From Chrysomallon squamiferum (lineage: Eukaryota; Mollusca; Gastropoda; Neomphalida; Peltospiridae), in the NCBI GenBank assembly GCA_012295275.1, contig CM022666.1:1360001-1407500 (forward strand): 47,500 bases of DNA. Reading direction: 5' to 3'. The stretch's first letter is position 1. The number at the start of each line of letters is the position of its first letter. This document shows, one piece after another, positions 32,801-46,228 of this stretch. The translations under genes were made by a program, and so were the position numbers. The notes under the pieces were generated by a model. It saw nothing but the letters and a program-made list of their open reading frames with translations, was not told the origin of the DNA and searched no databases.

Positions 32801-33229
32801 TTAAATTCCTCTTTAGTGTTTGTGAATGCATATGGACGTTCTAGAAATTTGTTTCCATTGAAACATCTTTAAAACCGTTCAAATATAAATAGAATTATTA
32901 AGTGCTTATAATTAATTTACAAGCTGAACTTAAAGTAGGTTACTTCCTAAATATATTTTGCTGTGCTGTTCATGATTCTTACAGTATTATTTTATTTTAA
33001 AATGTGAACCTATTATTATTTGTTAAATTCTTTAATCAAATACTGAAAAATATCAAAACTGGATGTTTTCTGCAAAATATGCCTGCTTTACCATGCCTTT
33101 GGCTTTGACTGAAGTAAAAGAATCATTTTCCTTTTTTTAATTAATTAATTACTTTTTGTTTTTAAACATATCCAATATATATATTGTTTTTCAGTGAAGT
33201 CACGCAATTTCATTTCATTAAATTATAAG

Positions 33230-33765
33230 TTATGTGATGTTTAATAAAACAGTAATTATTCTTATTATTATTATTATTCTTATTATTTTTATTATTATTT
33301 GAATAGCTGTACCTTTCTTTAGCATCTCATTAAATTAGTTAATTTATTTTTTGATAAAAAGTAATACTGTTTCAGTTCACTAAATTATAAGCCAATGTTT
33401 AACTAATTTTTAATTTTTTAAATTTTTTTATTACAGCTGTACCTTTCTTTATCATCTCTGTGAAACTATTTAATTTTTTTTTTTTTTTTTGCCAAAAGTA
33501 AAACGTTCATTACTTTAGATTATAAACTATTTGATATTCAACAAAAATTTTTTTTTTTTTTTTTTTTTTTCAACAGCTGTACCTTACTTTGACATCTCAG
33601 TAAAATGTAAAATTAATATAAATATTTATATATATATTTTTTTTTCTAAAAAGTAACACTTTTTTATTTCATTACAATATGTTTAGCATGCTTATTTTTA
33701 TTTTTTTTTTTTTTTTTGTGGAAAGCTCTACCTTACTTTGTCATCTCAATAGGTTGAGAAATGCA
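33230..33765. repeat. Degenerate tandem repeat of 130-150 bp, four copies
   Basis: The block AGCTGTACCTTTCTTTATCA plus TCTC starts at 33305, 33435, 33575 and, as AGCTCTACC, at 33724. Each is preceded by a T-run and, in three cases, by TTA/ATTATAA.CTA...GATGTTTAA text. Copies are clearly related but diverged, and their length varies with the T-runs. Confidence 0.85.
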
Positions 33766-35169
33766 CATAAATCACACAAAAGAGACAGGTTAACAAATGT
33801 TTGTTGCTGGATATAAATCAGTATCTGGCATTGTTCTGATTTGTGTGTACAAGGACTATATATACTCGTTACTTTGTAGCAGTGATAAACTCTTACAGTT
33901 TATCACAAGCTTACTGTGTTAAATAAATATTATACAACATCTAGTTGTACATAATGATATTACTGTTACAACAAGCACAAGATTAAATCAATTACTTTTT
34001 AAAAATAATTACTATAATAATTTAAAAAACATATATAAGTAAATAGAAGTAAAAAATTTAATATAATTTTTAATTTTATTTATTTATTTTTTTAAATTTC
34101 TATAACAATTTTTGAAAACAAATTTTTTTATTTATTATTTTATTTTTTTCATAAACAAACCAATAAATAAAAATTGTTTTGACAATTTAAAAAACACACA
34201 ACAGCAAACAAAATAAAAAATTCTGCTACTGTTACTACTACTAATAAAATAATTCTGCATATATGTTTATTGAAATATCTCTGAATCATGATAAATCTTT
34301 GTTCCATATTTTTCATGTATTTGATAAATAAATTTTCCAATAAATAAAAATGTTTTTAGTTTACTTTTATGCATTTTAAAAAAAATTTCACTGGGAAATA
34401 TATGAAGTATATTTATAATAAACTTTTAATTATTTAATATGCTTCATTATAGCTATTTCCAGTAAAACTAGACACAAAAAAAGAAAGATCATAAATTAAT
34501 ATATAATAATTATTATTATTTTAATTTATTATTCTTTTTATTAAAAAAAAAAAAAGATGAATGAAATTAACAAATATATTTGAAAGGTCTTTTGAGGTTT
34601 GGAATACATCTACATATTGTGAAATATTTAGTGTTCTAGAATAAAAACAAAAAGTAATAAATAAAACAAAAAACAATTCAACCTTGTATATATATACATC
34701 TTTCAGATTTAATTAGCTCAAACTAAAAACTTGAATTAATATTGGAACTGGGCAATCTATGTGAAATTTTAACCATTACAGAATTTTAACCATCAAAGGA
34801 AGCTTTGAGAAAAATTCAATCCTTTCTATATACACATTATTTGCTGTTTCACTTCTGTCCCTTGGGCCAACTTCTTGTACCTTTTCATTGGTAATAATAT
34901 ATGTACAGAAAAACTCGAACACACACACATACACACATAATGGTTCAGCAAGCTTTGAGAAGAAATTTTGATTGAAAACCAAATGTCTCTGTCACTGAGT
35001 GAGCCACAAGGAGCTAAAGCAAACATGAAGAAATTTTCTCTCCACGCTGACCTGCATGTCTTTATTTTATTATTTTTCTTCATTAAGCACAGAGATGTGA
35101 CTGGTGTCAAAAGAATCTGTTTGCTTTCATTCCGTTTTGTTTCTTCTTTCTGTTTTCGTTCTTCTTCCA

Positions 35170-35745
35170 TCATTTAGTTTTTTCTGTCTGATCTTTTTTA
35201 AAAACTTTTCTTTGACCTTTTGATCATTTTTGGAGTTTTCTTTCTGTCCTTGTGTATATTTTTGATTTTTTTATCTTTTTTATTCTTCCTTTATCATTTC
35301 TTTTTTCTTTCTGTTGTTTATATTTTGTAAAAAAAGAATTTAATCATTTTCTATCTTTAATCCCTTCTTTTTATGTTTTCTTTTTTGTGTCTTTCCTTTA
35401 TATATTTTCTAAATATTTTTTCTTTTGTTTTATCTTGATTTTTCTTTCTATCTTTTATCTTTCCTTTCTCTTATGTTTTCTTTTAAATTTTCTTTTTCTT
35501 ACTATCCTTTGTTTTTTCATTCTATCCTTAACTGTTTCATGTTTCCTTTCTTCTTTCATTTTTTCATTTTTCTTTCTTTCTTTCTTTCATTTCTTTCTTT
35601 TTGTTCTTTTATTTTTCTATTGTTTATCTTTTCATCTTTGATTTTACTTTTTCCCTCATATTTTTCTTCCTTTCTTTCTTCCTTCTTTCCTTTCATCTCT
35701 TCGTTCTTCTCTTCTTTCCATTCACCCTAGTTCACCCATGTTCTC
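35170..35745. repeat. CTTT-rich polypyrimidine tract
   Basis: Nearly 600 bases of T and C (TTTC, CTTTC, TTTCTTCC) with few purines on the plus strand. The long Phe/Ser/Leu frames over it are compositional. Confidence 0.9.
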
Positions 35746-37540
35746 TGTTGATCATCTATAGATTTAGAAATTTGCAGGATGAAATTCAAGATGGGATGCA
35801 ATTTATTTGCCCCGAGGCCAAGGGTTTATTCAAACAATTTGAATCAATTGTTAGACAATTTTGTTGACTGCAAAATGTCAGCTGTTATACAAGAAAAGCT
35901 TTGCCTAGCTGAAGGCAGGCTCATTAATTGTTCAGTGTTGTCTGCAGATCTGTCATTATTTTTAGCTTAAACATGTTTTTCAAGTAGTAAATTATTCCGT
36001 GGACACTCAAGAATACTTAATCACCTATATGTGCAGTTAACTTTCCATTATTAATGTACAGTGCAGCTCTGCGGGTGTTCTTTGCACGTGAAATGAATTG
36101 CACAAGTGCATGAGGGTGTTTTTGTTAATTTTTCATGATTTCAGAATATTACTAATTTTGTAATATGTAATATTATACGTGTTTTGGACGGTATTGTTGT
36201 GTTGATAAATTATGTACAGGTGTGTTTGTGTGTTAATTTGCATGTTTGTGAAATTATATGTTTTATTAATTTGTCTGTGTAATTATAAATATATATATAT
36301 TGTAGTGCATTACATATAAAAATACTTAACTATATTATATAATTATAATTATGTGACTTACTTTTAATTTATTCTAAATTAATTTCTGTCTTTTTTTCTT
36401 TTTTTTTTTTTTCAAAAGTTTGTTTGTCAGTCAGTATTAAAAATAAATATATGCAAAGTGTATATCATAGTAAGTTATGTTTCTCATTATAAGTTTGCAT
36501 GCCTGTAATGTTCATATAAATGTGTGTGTGTGTGTGTGTGTGTGTGTCTGATATAATTATTTGAGTCTGGAAAACATACAGTTTATTTATTTGTTTTATA
36601 TTTGTGTTTATGATTTATATTAAGGCCTACAGTAGTGTGTGTATAAGGAGCTACATGTACTTGTTACTTTGTAGTAGTAATACATAAATACATTTTAAAA
36701 AAACCCTCTATTTTGAAAATTAACCTTTTTTTTTTTTTTTTTAAATTAAACAAAAAAATCTATTTTGAAAATTAATAGAAACCTCTAATTACCACTTTTT
36801 CTTCTATTTAATGTTGTTTTGTTTTTTTAAAATAATAAAAAAATAATATTTTATGGCCTTGTCTCTCAAGGTGTCAAGAATGATATTTTTTTTACTTTTT
36901 TATTTTATTTTATTTTTTTAATTTTATTTTTTTTAAATGCTAATTTACGAAGCACCTGTTGGTGTGAAGTTTCACATCCAAATCACTGACATTTCAGTCA
37001 CTTCCAGGTTCTGCTTACTTACCTTTGTGAAACCTGTCAGTGTCAAATCATTTCTTAACTTCCAATTTCTCTCATAAAACCTTCGTTTTTTTTTAACCTT
37101 CTGTTATTAAGCTGTAGCAGATGAATAGATACTTTAATGTTTATTTTACCTGAAAAGAAAGAAAGAAGGAAAGAAAAAAAAAATCAGAATGTTCATTAAG
37201 ATAATTGCTTGATTTTTGCAGACATTGTTTATTTTATTTTCTTTCAGTCCACAATAATTATTAAAATAATTACCAGATTGTAAAGACTGTATATATATAT
37301 ATATGTATCAAAGTTTCAGTCTTTCTGTTTCTGCAAATTAAAATAAAACATTTTCTGAAATTATTCTGAAAGCAGAAATATAATGATATACTTGTTAACA
37401 TGGTTCAAACATCTTTGATGAAGATATATATGTTAATGCTTTGAATTGATTAATGGTACTTGACAGAGGGAAAATGGAAAAGATATTTATAAATACAAAA
37501 TAGATTAAAGAGTAGATTGTCATTAGTTTTGGACAAGACA

Positions 37541-37575
<35 letters not shown>

Positions 37576-37659
37576 CTAGATTTAATTCTTGAACTTTTTC
37601 AATTCATCTATCTCGGTACATTTGGTTATTAATCTTCTTTTCATTATTACATATGTAAC

Positions 37660-38270
37660 AAGTGAGTCACTTTTTGTTTGTCTTGTAGACTTCTTTATAT
37701 CTCAACATTTTACTCATTACTCTAATTGAATTGCAAGTCCGCGCTGATCTTTGACCTTTAAACTTCACAGTGTAACTTTTCCTCAGAGATTTGACAGGCT
37801 TTTGGAAATGTCTAGCGCTCACTCTCGCTTTAATATCGGACACAATTTTCCATCTCCAAAACGGCATTTCTCAAGTATGACAGTTGAGCAATTGGCTATT
37901 CTCTGCCAATGTTGAGAAACTTTCAAAGTCCATTTGAAATTTTCGTGATGAAGCACCAGGCTGTAACACACGGTGTCAAACATGACATTCAGATTCTGCA
38001 ATTCATATCTCAAACATTCAACGTTTTATAGATCTTTAGAGATTTTCCATTTTCTGATAGATTGGGGAAACATCCTTTGGGATAGGGTAAATAATACAAT
38101 TGGGCAATGGCAATTGCACAACTTCTAATCTAGATGAAAATCTTGGCTGCCAGCAGAATAAATACAGAAGAAAAAAACCTTTTAATCTCTTGAGATGCAA
38201 GAGGATGATCCAATAACTTACATCAGATAAATAGACAAGTGATATATTAAGGAAAAAATGTATAATCATT
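37660..38270 (-). other. Repeat-poor island with consecutive short minus-strand frames
   Basis: About 600 bases with higher GC and no simple repeats. Three minus-strand open stretches follow each other (38269-38036, 38013-37819, 37867-37667) in different frames. No known protein was recognised. It could be a decayed mobile element or a conserved non-coding element. Confidence 0.3.
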
Positions 38271-38651
38271 TTTGTTCAATTGATTGTTAAAACGTATTTG
38301 GAAGGTTATATTTTTTAAAGTTATTGAGAAGACTTTCTTTTTTGTCTTGTCCACAAGATATAAAAAACTGAATTAGAATTTGAAAGATTTTATTATTTCT
38401 GTGAATCCAGTTTCTTTGGGACATTTTTGTACTTATGATTAATTAATTTTTTGTTTTCTTCTCTTTTTCTTTTTTTTTAAAATTTGTTATTTATTTTTAA
38501 ATATATTCAGTGTCATTTATTATAAATATTTCTTTATTTAATGTTAATCTTATTTTCTTTTTAAAAATGAAAAACTAAGTTTATTCAGATGTCATTTTGT
38601 TTTCTAAATTAAAGTATCAATGTAATGAAATAAGAGAACTTAAATTCAAAA

Positions 38652-38653
38652 TG

Positions 38654-38695
<42 letters not shown>

Positions 38696-38697
38696 TT
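38652..38697. repeat. TTA microsatellite
   Basis: About 14 uninterrupted TTA/ATT triplets; an A-rich run follows at 38785-38826. Confidence 0.9.
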
Positions 38698-40539
38698 ATT
38701 TTTGTTCTTTGCCAGATAATTTTGCCAGCAGTTTTTAGCTTGATCCCTAATAACAGTTTTAATTTGTTTCTATTTTAAAAACCAAATAAAAAAAAAATAA
38801 AAATAAAAAAAAAAAAAAAAAAAAAAGATTAAATCTTAATCTGTCAAGAGGAAAAAGCCAAACTTCTATTTAATTCAATAATTTATTTTTATTTTTTTAA
38901 ATATTTTTTTATTATTATTTTTTTTTTATTAATTCACGAAAAGTATTGTATTTTTGTGAATGGGTGTAATAAATTGGTCTCTATTAATAAAAGAGTTGCA
39001 GCAGTTGGAAGACAACTCTTGATGAAAGCTTGTCAGAAGGGTTTCCGTATCACCACCATGTTGGTTTTCGTCTTGTTCGTTTTTAATATTGAAAATTAAT
39101 ATCGGGACAAAAAGAAGTGGACAGAAAAGCCTGATGTGGGGAAGACTTCAGAGGGTATTATGGTGTTCTTGTGTAGCAAGGCTTAAAGCCACTGGAGATA
39201 CCTTTGTGTGCGAAAACCAAGGCAATGTGTGGTAAAAGCCATCGTCAATCGATGGTTGAAATAAATTGCTTTATTTTTCCATCCCCACTCCTTCTCTCTT
39301 GCTTTTTAGAGATTAATACTGTTATTTTAATGCTCTGATTGCACCAGATGAACTTATGCAAATGTACTGTTAAAACATTGTTTCAGTTGACAAGTATTGA
39401 TGCGAGTAAAACTGCAATATAGTTTAATGGTGTATAGAGAATGTAATTTCTGTCGGGGAAATTGCTTTTGTATTTTTAAATGTTTTATTACCATTAATCC
39501 CCCTTTTTTCTTTCTTTTTTTAAAAATAAATAAGATAATTAAGTAGAATAAATGAAAATGAGTCAGGTGTCTGGGGTGCAATCAGTTCAGTTTGTTTGGA
39601 ATTAATGTTGTTCTCACATTTTGTCTTTTTTCTTTGATTCATATGTAAATAGCTGATACAAAGAATTTAAAATTAAGACTCTTAATGCATTAATATCAAA
39701 TTATTTAAAACTTTATGTCTTTTTGGCAGACCAGGATAAAAACCAGCATTTTTTTTTATTAAGAAATGTGAGTCACATTTCAATTAAAATTTTGTTTTGA
39801 TTTTGTAATGTTAAGTATAGGTAAATAAAGATGTTTATTCTGAGTAAATAAATGAACAACATTTAATGTGCTACACAGCATTTAATAAAAATTTAAATAA
39901 ATAAAAAGAAGAAATATTATATTAGTTCTGTAATAAATTAGATAAAATTTTTTAAATAAAATTGTTTTATTATACTAAAGCAAATAAACAACAAAACAAA
40001 ATTCATCTTCTTTTTCACTATACGATGTTCGAGAAAAATATAATCATTTAAAAACATATTTTCATTTTTAATTAATTATTTCATTTGTTAATTATATTTA
40101 TATTTAGATACGGAATTTTATAATATTTTAGCACTTATCTATAAGTCTAAAAATCTTTAAATTCTCTTTATCTATTTGTCTTTCAGTCTTTGGTTAATTT
40201 GTATTTTCATTATTTCTTTTTTATTTTTATTTCTTTTTTATACTATTTATACACATCTTTCTATATATCATATACATGTCATATATATTTGTTACATCTG
40301 TTTTTCTCTCACTCTTTCTTTCAGTTTGTATGACTGTCTGTTTTCCCATATTTCTTGAGTTCATATTTATTTGTATATGGAGAAGTTTAGAATTGAAATA
40401 AATAACTTATTTTGAGCTTATAATGATTCAAAGTAATAATAATAATAATAATTAAAAAATAAAATAAAATAAAATAAAATAAACCATCTTGAAAAGCTTA
40501 AGCAAACATCTGCTTGAAACAGTCAAAAACTAGCACATT

Positions 40540-40960
40540 TTGTTTATTCTTAAATCAGCACTTGAGCCCGAAACATACTGAATTAACTTTATATCCACTT
40601 ATGTAGGCTGCGTACAAGCAGCAGCACTCGACTCTGAGTTAGACACACAGAAGTAATTTATGTACAGTACATATTACCTGTCAGGTTTTGTGTGAGATAT
40701 CATTATTATATGTTGCTTTGTTACCTTGTTGCTCTCAATAACTTTGCAAGTTTTCTTTGTAATGTTGTGATAACAGCCGAATGTCTGAGTTGTTGTAGAT
40801 GCATTGCGCTGACAGCTAGTTCAGATTAGGAAGCAGTTGTTTGATATAAATGTTAACATATACAAATTAGGTGATAAATGTTGTTATTGTATGACAGATG
40901 TGTCTATCCTAATGTTTGCCACCAGGTTTGTGTCAGTTTGTTGATCTATAGATTATGGAA
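40540..40960. other. Repeat-poor stretch in the large intron
   Basis: About 420 bases of mixed composition without microsatellites, unlike its surroundings. No open reading frame or RNA fold was recognised. It may be a conserved regulatory element, which only comparison with related genomes could show. Confidence 0.3.
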
Positions 40961-41011
40961 TAGAACTGTGTTTGCTTGATGATTTTTTTTTTATCTGTCT
41001 ATCCTTTTCTG

Positions 41012-41051
<40 letters not shown>

Positions 41052-41054
41052 TTA
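41012..41054. repeat. CTTT microsatellite
   Basis: About ten TTTC units. From 41125 to 41375 the sequence is A-rich with AAAT and AAAC repeats. Confidence 0.9.
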
Positions 41055-42291
41055 TTTTATTAAATGTACAAAAAATTTAAATATAATAAAAATAATATCC
41101 TCCCAAAATTTTAAAATTGAACAAAAAAAAAAAAAAAAAAATAAACAAATAGAGGAAAATGTAAATAAATAGATGAAAAATAAAAATATAAATAATATAT
41201 AAATAAAGAATTTAAACAAATATATAAGTAAAAAATAAAAATAAAAAATTTAAACAAATAAATAAACAAATAAATACATAATAAAAATGATAATAAAAAT
41301 TCAAAACCTGACTGACTCTTCCCCAATAAAACATATAGAAAAAATAAATAAATAAATAAAAAAAATTAAATTAAATTCAGTTAAACCTTCCTAACCAATC
41401 TTTTATCCCCTAAATAAAAACTTTTAAAAATCTTGTTCCAGAAAATTATGAATCATCTAATTAAATTAATTAAAAATTCATGCTTCACTGATTTTTATTT
41501 CTCTCATTTCTTTTTTATATTTATTTTTTTTACGTTTTGAAAATTCACTTTAAATTATAATCAGGCATAAAATGAAAATGAACTTCAAGTAATTATTATT
41601 TTTAATTTTACATAATTATTAGAATTTTCTTAGTGTTATTTGTTTATTGTTTTTAAAAAAAGGAATTTGTTTCATCAGATGATTTCAGTCATGTATAAAA
41701 TATTAAAAAACATTTTTAATTTTTTTTTTCTCTTTTATGTGTTTTGCAGGAACCAACAGCCATGACTTGATTAAAATAAAAAGTTAAAAAAAAATTAAAA
41801 GAATTAAAAATTAAAAGTTAAAAATTGTCATAATGTGCAGTTAGCCTGAAATCAATATCATTGCTTCTTTTTCTTCTTCCTTTCTTTTTTCTCTTTTCTG
41901 TTTTTTAGATGAACACTGTTTCAAAATAGCGAAATTCCAGCTTTTGTAAAACTATAAAAAATTTTTTATAAAAAATAAATAAATAAATAATAATAATAAT
42001 CCTCAAAACAGCCATCTCCCTATCAAATCCCTCAATCTATTTAATAATGAATCCTGAAATTATTCCATTTAAATAAATATATTTTTTAAACATTTAATTA
42101 AAAAACAAATCAAGATAAATAAAGTAAAATGGTATAAAACTTGTTCAGCAGTGAATCCTAACATGACTCAGTATTTAAGCAGATCCAGCCAAATACATTA
42201 TTTTTTTATTACAAACAGTTTTAAATCAGATTTAAAAATGAAACAAAAACAAAAGAAAACTAACTGTCATTTCAACCCAATAATCCTGTTT

Positions 42292-42535
42292 TAAGTAAAC
42301 CATATAAATTAAAAGTTTCATTTTTTTTATTTTAGTGAAATGACCTGAATTAACCCCATAAATTAACCACAAAACTTTTTTCATATTTTTTTACCCATTT
42401 TTTTTAGTGAAATGACCTGAATTAACCCAAAAAATTGTCACATAATACTTTTTTAAGTAAACCATAAATTAAAAGTTTTACAAGTTTTTGTTTTATTTTT
42501 AGTGGAAATGACCTTAATTAACCCTAAGTAATCTT
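42292..42535. repeat. Degenerate tandem repeat with a GACCTGAATTAACCC core
   Basis: The phrase TTTTAGTGAAATGACCTGAA plus TTAACCC occurs at about 42330, 42402 and 42497, each after a T-run. The phrase AAGTAAACCATA..AATTAAAAGTTT occurs at about 42294 and 42454. Spacing of the core is 72 and 95 bases. Confidence 0.8.
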
Positions 42536-43431
42536 ATCCACTGTTGAGACAAAGAGACAAATTACTCAAATTTCTTTTGTGTCTGCAGAAAATAAGTTTT
42601 TATGTGACGGGCCCCATTAGACAAACGTTGACTGATTTAGATGTATGATATTCTGATAAAGACACTCAAAACTGTAACTGATCTATTGTTATAGCTGTTT
42701 GAAAAATGCAAAACGCTGTCAATTTTATTTTCTTATGCATTGACGATGTAATATGAAAACTATGAGAAAGTTGTTTTTCTTTTTTTAGCTCCTGTTTTAA
42801 ATTAATGAATGGCTTTGTCATGTGGAATTTAAAAAAAAAATAAAAATAAAAAATAATAATAATAATAAAAAAAAGAATAATTAAATAGGGTTAGGCAGGA
42901 CATTTTTTTTAAACATTTACACACACACACACACACAGAAATGCATGCATTTTTATAAGAATTCTGGTAGCTGAACATATTTTAATCTCTATAAATTACT
43001 GATTATGTAATGGGTATGTTAGTTATGTGTATATGTTATATATGATTATGTTTGTAATTACTGTTTTTCATGTGTTGGTTACTCAAGATTACATTACACA
43101 TGTGGTTCATTAAGAAAATCTTCTATTTTGCATTGAGTATATACTCATTATTTAAACATTTCTCAAAAAGAAATATATATTTTTTTTTTGTGTTTGTCTG
43201 TGTGTGTGTATGTATAAATACATCTGTTTTTCTTTCTCTGTTTCTCTCTCTCCCCAGTTAAATCCCAATTCTGAAATAATTATATAAAACATTTCTAAAT
43301 TCATATAAGTATTACAATGTCAGTGACTCTTTATAAATAATATTATTAATAAAAAAAAAATAAAAAAAATAAAATATTTCTGATACTGAAAATATTTCTA
43401 ATTAAATAAGTTACTCCTAAACGCATATTGC

Positions 43432-43648
43432 AGTATTGGAGGCCCTTTATCATTCCTACTGTAATGATATGCACTTGGAAAGAAAATAAAAAATGCAAAA
43501 AATAAGTCTTTAAACAGTTTGATGCATTTTACAGTACAGGGGGCCCTTTATCAACACACTGTGCAGTGCATGTACACATATATATACATGCATTGTTACA
43601 GCATGTGAAAGAAATATATAATTAAACTACTGCACTTGTGTATTCCTA

Positions 43649-43705
<57 letters not shown>

Positions 43706-43895
43706 ATACATACGTTCTACTTACTATATTATTACTTACATTGATTATATATACATGTATGTATGTTTATATATACTGCAGAAGACCTTTACTTCAGATT
43801 GTGTTTTGCATGTAGACACGTATATATATCATTTGACAACAAGTGAAAACAAATACGAAATGAAACTATTACTTAGCAGAGAGGGCCCTTTACTG

Positions 43896-43952
<57 letters not shown>

Positions 43953-43975
43953 CGCATTATGTAACAACGAATGAA
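43432..43975. repeat. Minisatellite of about 100 bp containing expanded CT and CA tracts
   Basis: The motif GGCCCTTTAT/CT recurs at 43441, 43542 and 43884, and as AGACCTTTACT at 43783. It is followed by TGCATGTACAC-like text and preceded by GTGAAAGAAA..AAACTATTAC. Spacing is close to 100 bases. A CT run (43650-43699) and a CA run (43897-43949) sit inside individual copies. Confidence 0.75.
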
Positions 43976-44139
43976 AGAAAAACAATGAGAGCAAGAAAGA
44001 AAGAAAAGAAAAGGAAACCAGAGAAAAGTAAACATGGTTTCAGGTTGAAGCTGCAGAAGGAAAATTCGACATTGCTGACAATGGCTGTTTACTGCACATG
44101 AAATTGTAGATCTTGAAAGATTGTGCAAAAAGAGAGAGA

Positions 44140-44147
44140 GAGAAAAA

Positions 44148-44179
<32 letters not shown>

Positions 44180-44200
44180 TAAAAAAAAAAAAAAAAATCC
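44140..44200. repeat. AG run and poly-A tract
   Basis: A short AG run followed by about 50 A broken by one or two T. No transposon body or target duplication was recognised next to it. Confidence 0.8.
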
Positions 44201-45084
44201 TGAAATTGACTACCCAGTGACAGATGGTTCATTCAATCTGATCTGTGGTGTTATTTCCACCTTTAGAAAAAACTGGCACTGCCCGCTTTTTTTTTTCCAC
44301 AAACTTGCTTGATACGCCTTGAAATTTCACTAAAAGAGCCTTTGGGCTTTGCCCTCCGGTTTCCTGTTGTTGAAGAATACCAGGGCAGATTACACCAACT
44401 GGCCAATTCCCTCATGTAATTTTCATCAATGTGAAAACTTTGTTTTGCTATTCACCGAAGGAAATTTGATCCGAGTTTATTTTTCAGTGTATATATGTAA
44501 GAAATCTCACTGGAAATGTTTGGATATTCTATGGGTTGTTAATTTCATTAACTTAATAATGATAGAACAAAAATGTTTTGTGTGTAATTAATCATTTCAA
44601 TCCTTAATAGTATTAACGGTTAATAAACAATGGTACAAAAAAGAAAAGAAACAAGAATTAGAATACAAAATAAATAGGTAAATATTTAAAGTAATTATTC
44701 TAATAGTATTTACTTGTTTTTTTAAAAATTATTTTGTTTCTGACATATTCAGATAATATCTGTTTTTATTTTTGTAATTGTCTCTTTCTTTTTCTCATTA
44801 CAGATCTTTGTTTTTCTGAATCATTCTGTGATTCTTTTTCTGTTTCTGTCTCACTGTTTCTTTTGACATTTTTTCTGATAATAATTATGTATGTTTCTAT
44901 TACTCTCATTTTTTCTTTATATATGATTGTGTCTTTATCATTTTTATTTTTTCTTCACATATTGTGTCTCAGTTTCTGTTTTTCTCTTTTATTTTCTTTC
45001 TTTCTTGTATTTCCTTTCCATCTTTCTGTTTCTTATTTCTCAATCTTCTCTCTTTCTCTTCCTCATATTGACACCTATTGATCC

Positions 45085-45096
45085 ACACACACACAC

Positions 45097-45169
<73 letters not shown>

Positions 45170-45170
45170 G
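45085..45170. repeat. CA microsatellite
   Basis: About 85 bases of CA with one ACTAAC interruption near the start. Confidence 0.95.
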
Positions 45171-46179
45171 AGAGTGTTCAGTAATTTTTTTTTTTTACAA
45201 GAATCATCCACTATTGATCACAAGTTTGATACACCTTCACAGAAACATCATAAATCTTGAGCTAGTTGTCAGTTTCTGAGACAAGCTTTCTGGATAATGG
45301 TATTTCGTTTACCACAGGTAAAGATGTAAAGATGGCGACGTCAGCCTTCTGCAGTCGAAATTCTTTCTTAACAGGGAATCAACACTGATCTCTTAAATAT
45401 TATACAGTGCTTGGGAAAAGAAAGAAAAAGAAAAGATAAAAAAGAAGAAAAGAATGGAAAGATTGTTTAATAGCATGGCACAGAGATATTAAAAGGGTGA
45501 TATTGGATAACAAATTGAGGCTCACTGGGTATTGAAATGTATGAACAGGTGAACATATGACACTAACATACTTATCTTTGACAAATGGGAAATGTAGATG
45601 AGTGTGGCTTTCTGTAATAAGCAGGGTTAAAAAAGGATCTGTCACAGAGTTGATATGTTTAACAGAGCATGCCATCAGACTGTTATCTTGAGATATCTTG
45701 ACAACAAAAGGTAGATTTGGTTCAAAATGTGTACCTACGTGGAAGTCAGTCGGTGTTTATTTGTCAGACTGATAACAGTTGTATGTACGTGTGTCGTTTT
45801 CTCTTAAGATTAACATTATCACAAATGCTACTGATGTTTTAATCTTTTTTTAGAAAAGAAAAAAATAACAAAAACAAAAAAGTAATAATAATAATAATAC
45901 TAAAAAAAACCACCACTTTGCAAATACAAACTATTTAACAAAACATTCAGTCCAAAATACACAGACTTACATACACAAGAACGTAAATGAATTCACATAA
46001 TCAGATAATTATATAACAGCCAAATTAAAAAATAAATATCTAATAATAAAAATAAAGGTACGGTAAGAAAATGTGTATATATAATTTTTATTTTGATTAC
46101 AAAAAAACAACAGAAGAATTCATGTAATTTATTATGTGCAAACATATTTTATAAAAAATTCATGGATTTCTGAAAGATT

Positions 46180-46185
<6 letters not shown>

Positions 46186-46227
<42 letters not shown>
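46186..46227. repeat. CA microsatellite
   Basis: About 40 bases of uninterrupted CA after a T-run. Confidence 0.93.

Positions 46228-46228
<1 letters not shown>

Noticed and set aside
35252-35867. Overlapping plus-strand frames of up to 129 codons
   Set aside because: They are Phe/Ser/Leu-rich because the DNA is a polypyrimidine tract; no motif and no initiation context.
44140-44200. Poly-A tract as the tail of a retroposed element
   Set aside because: No element body, promoter boxes or target-site duplication could be seen around it; poly-A runs are common throughout the window.
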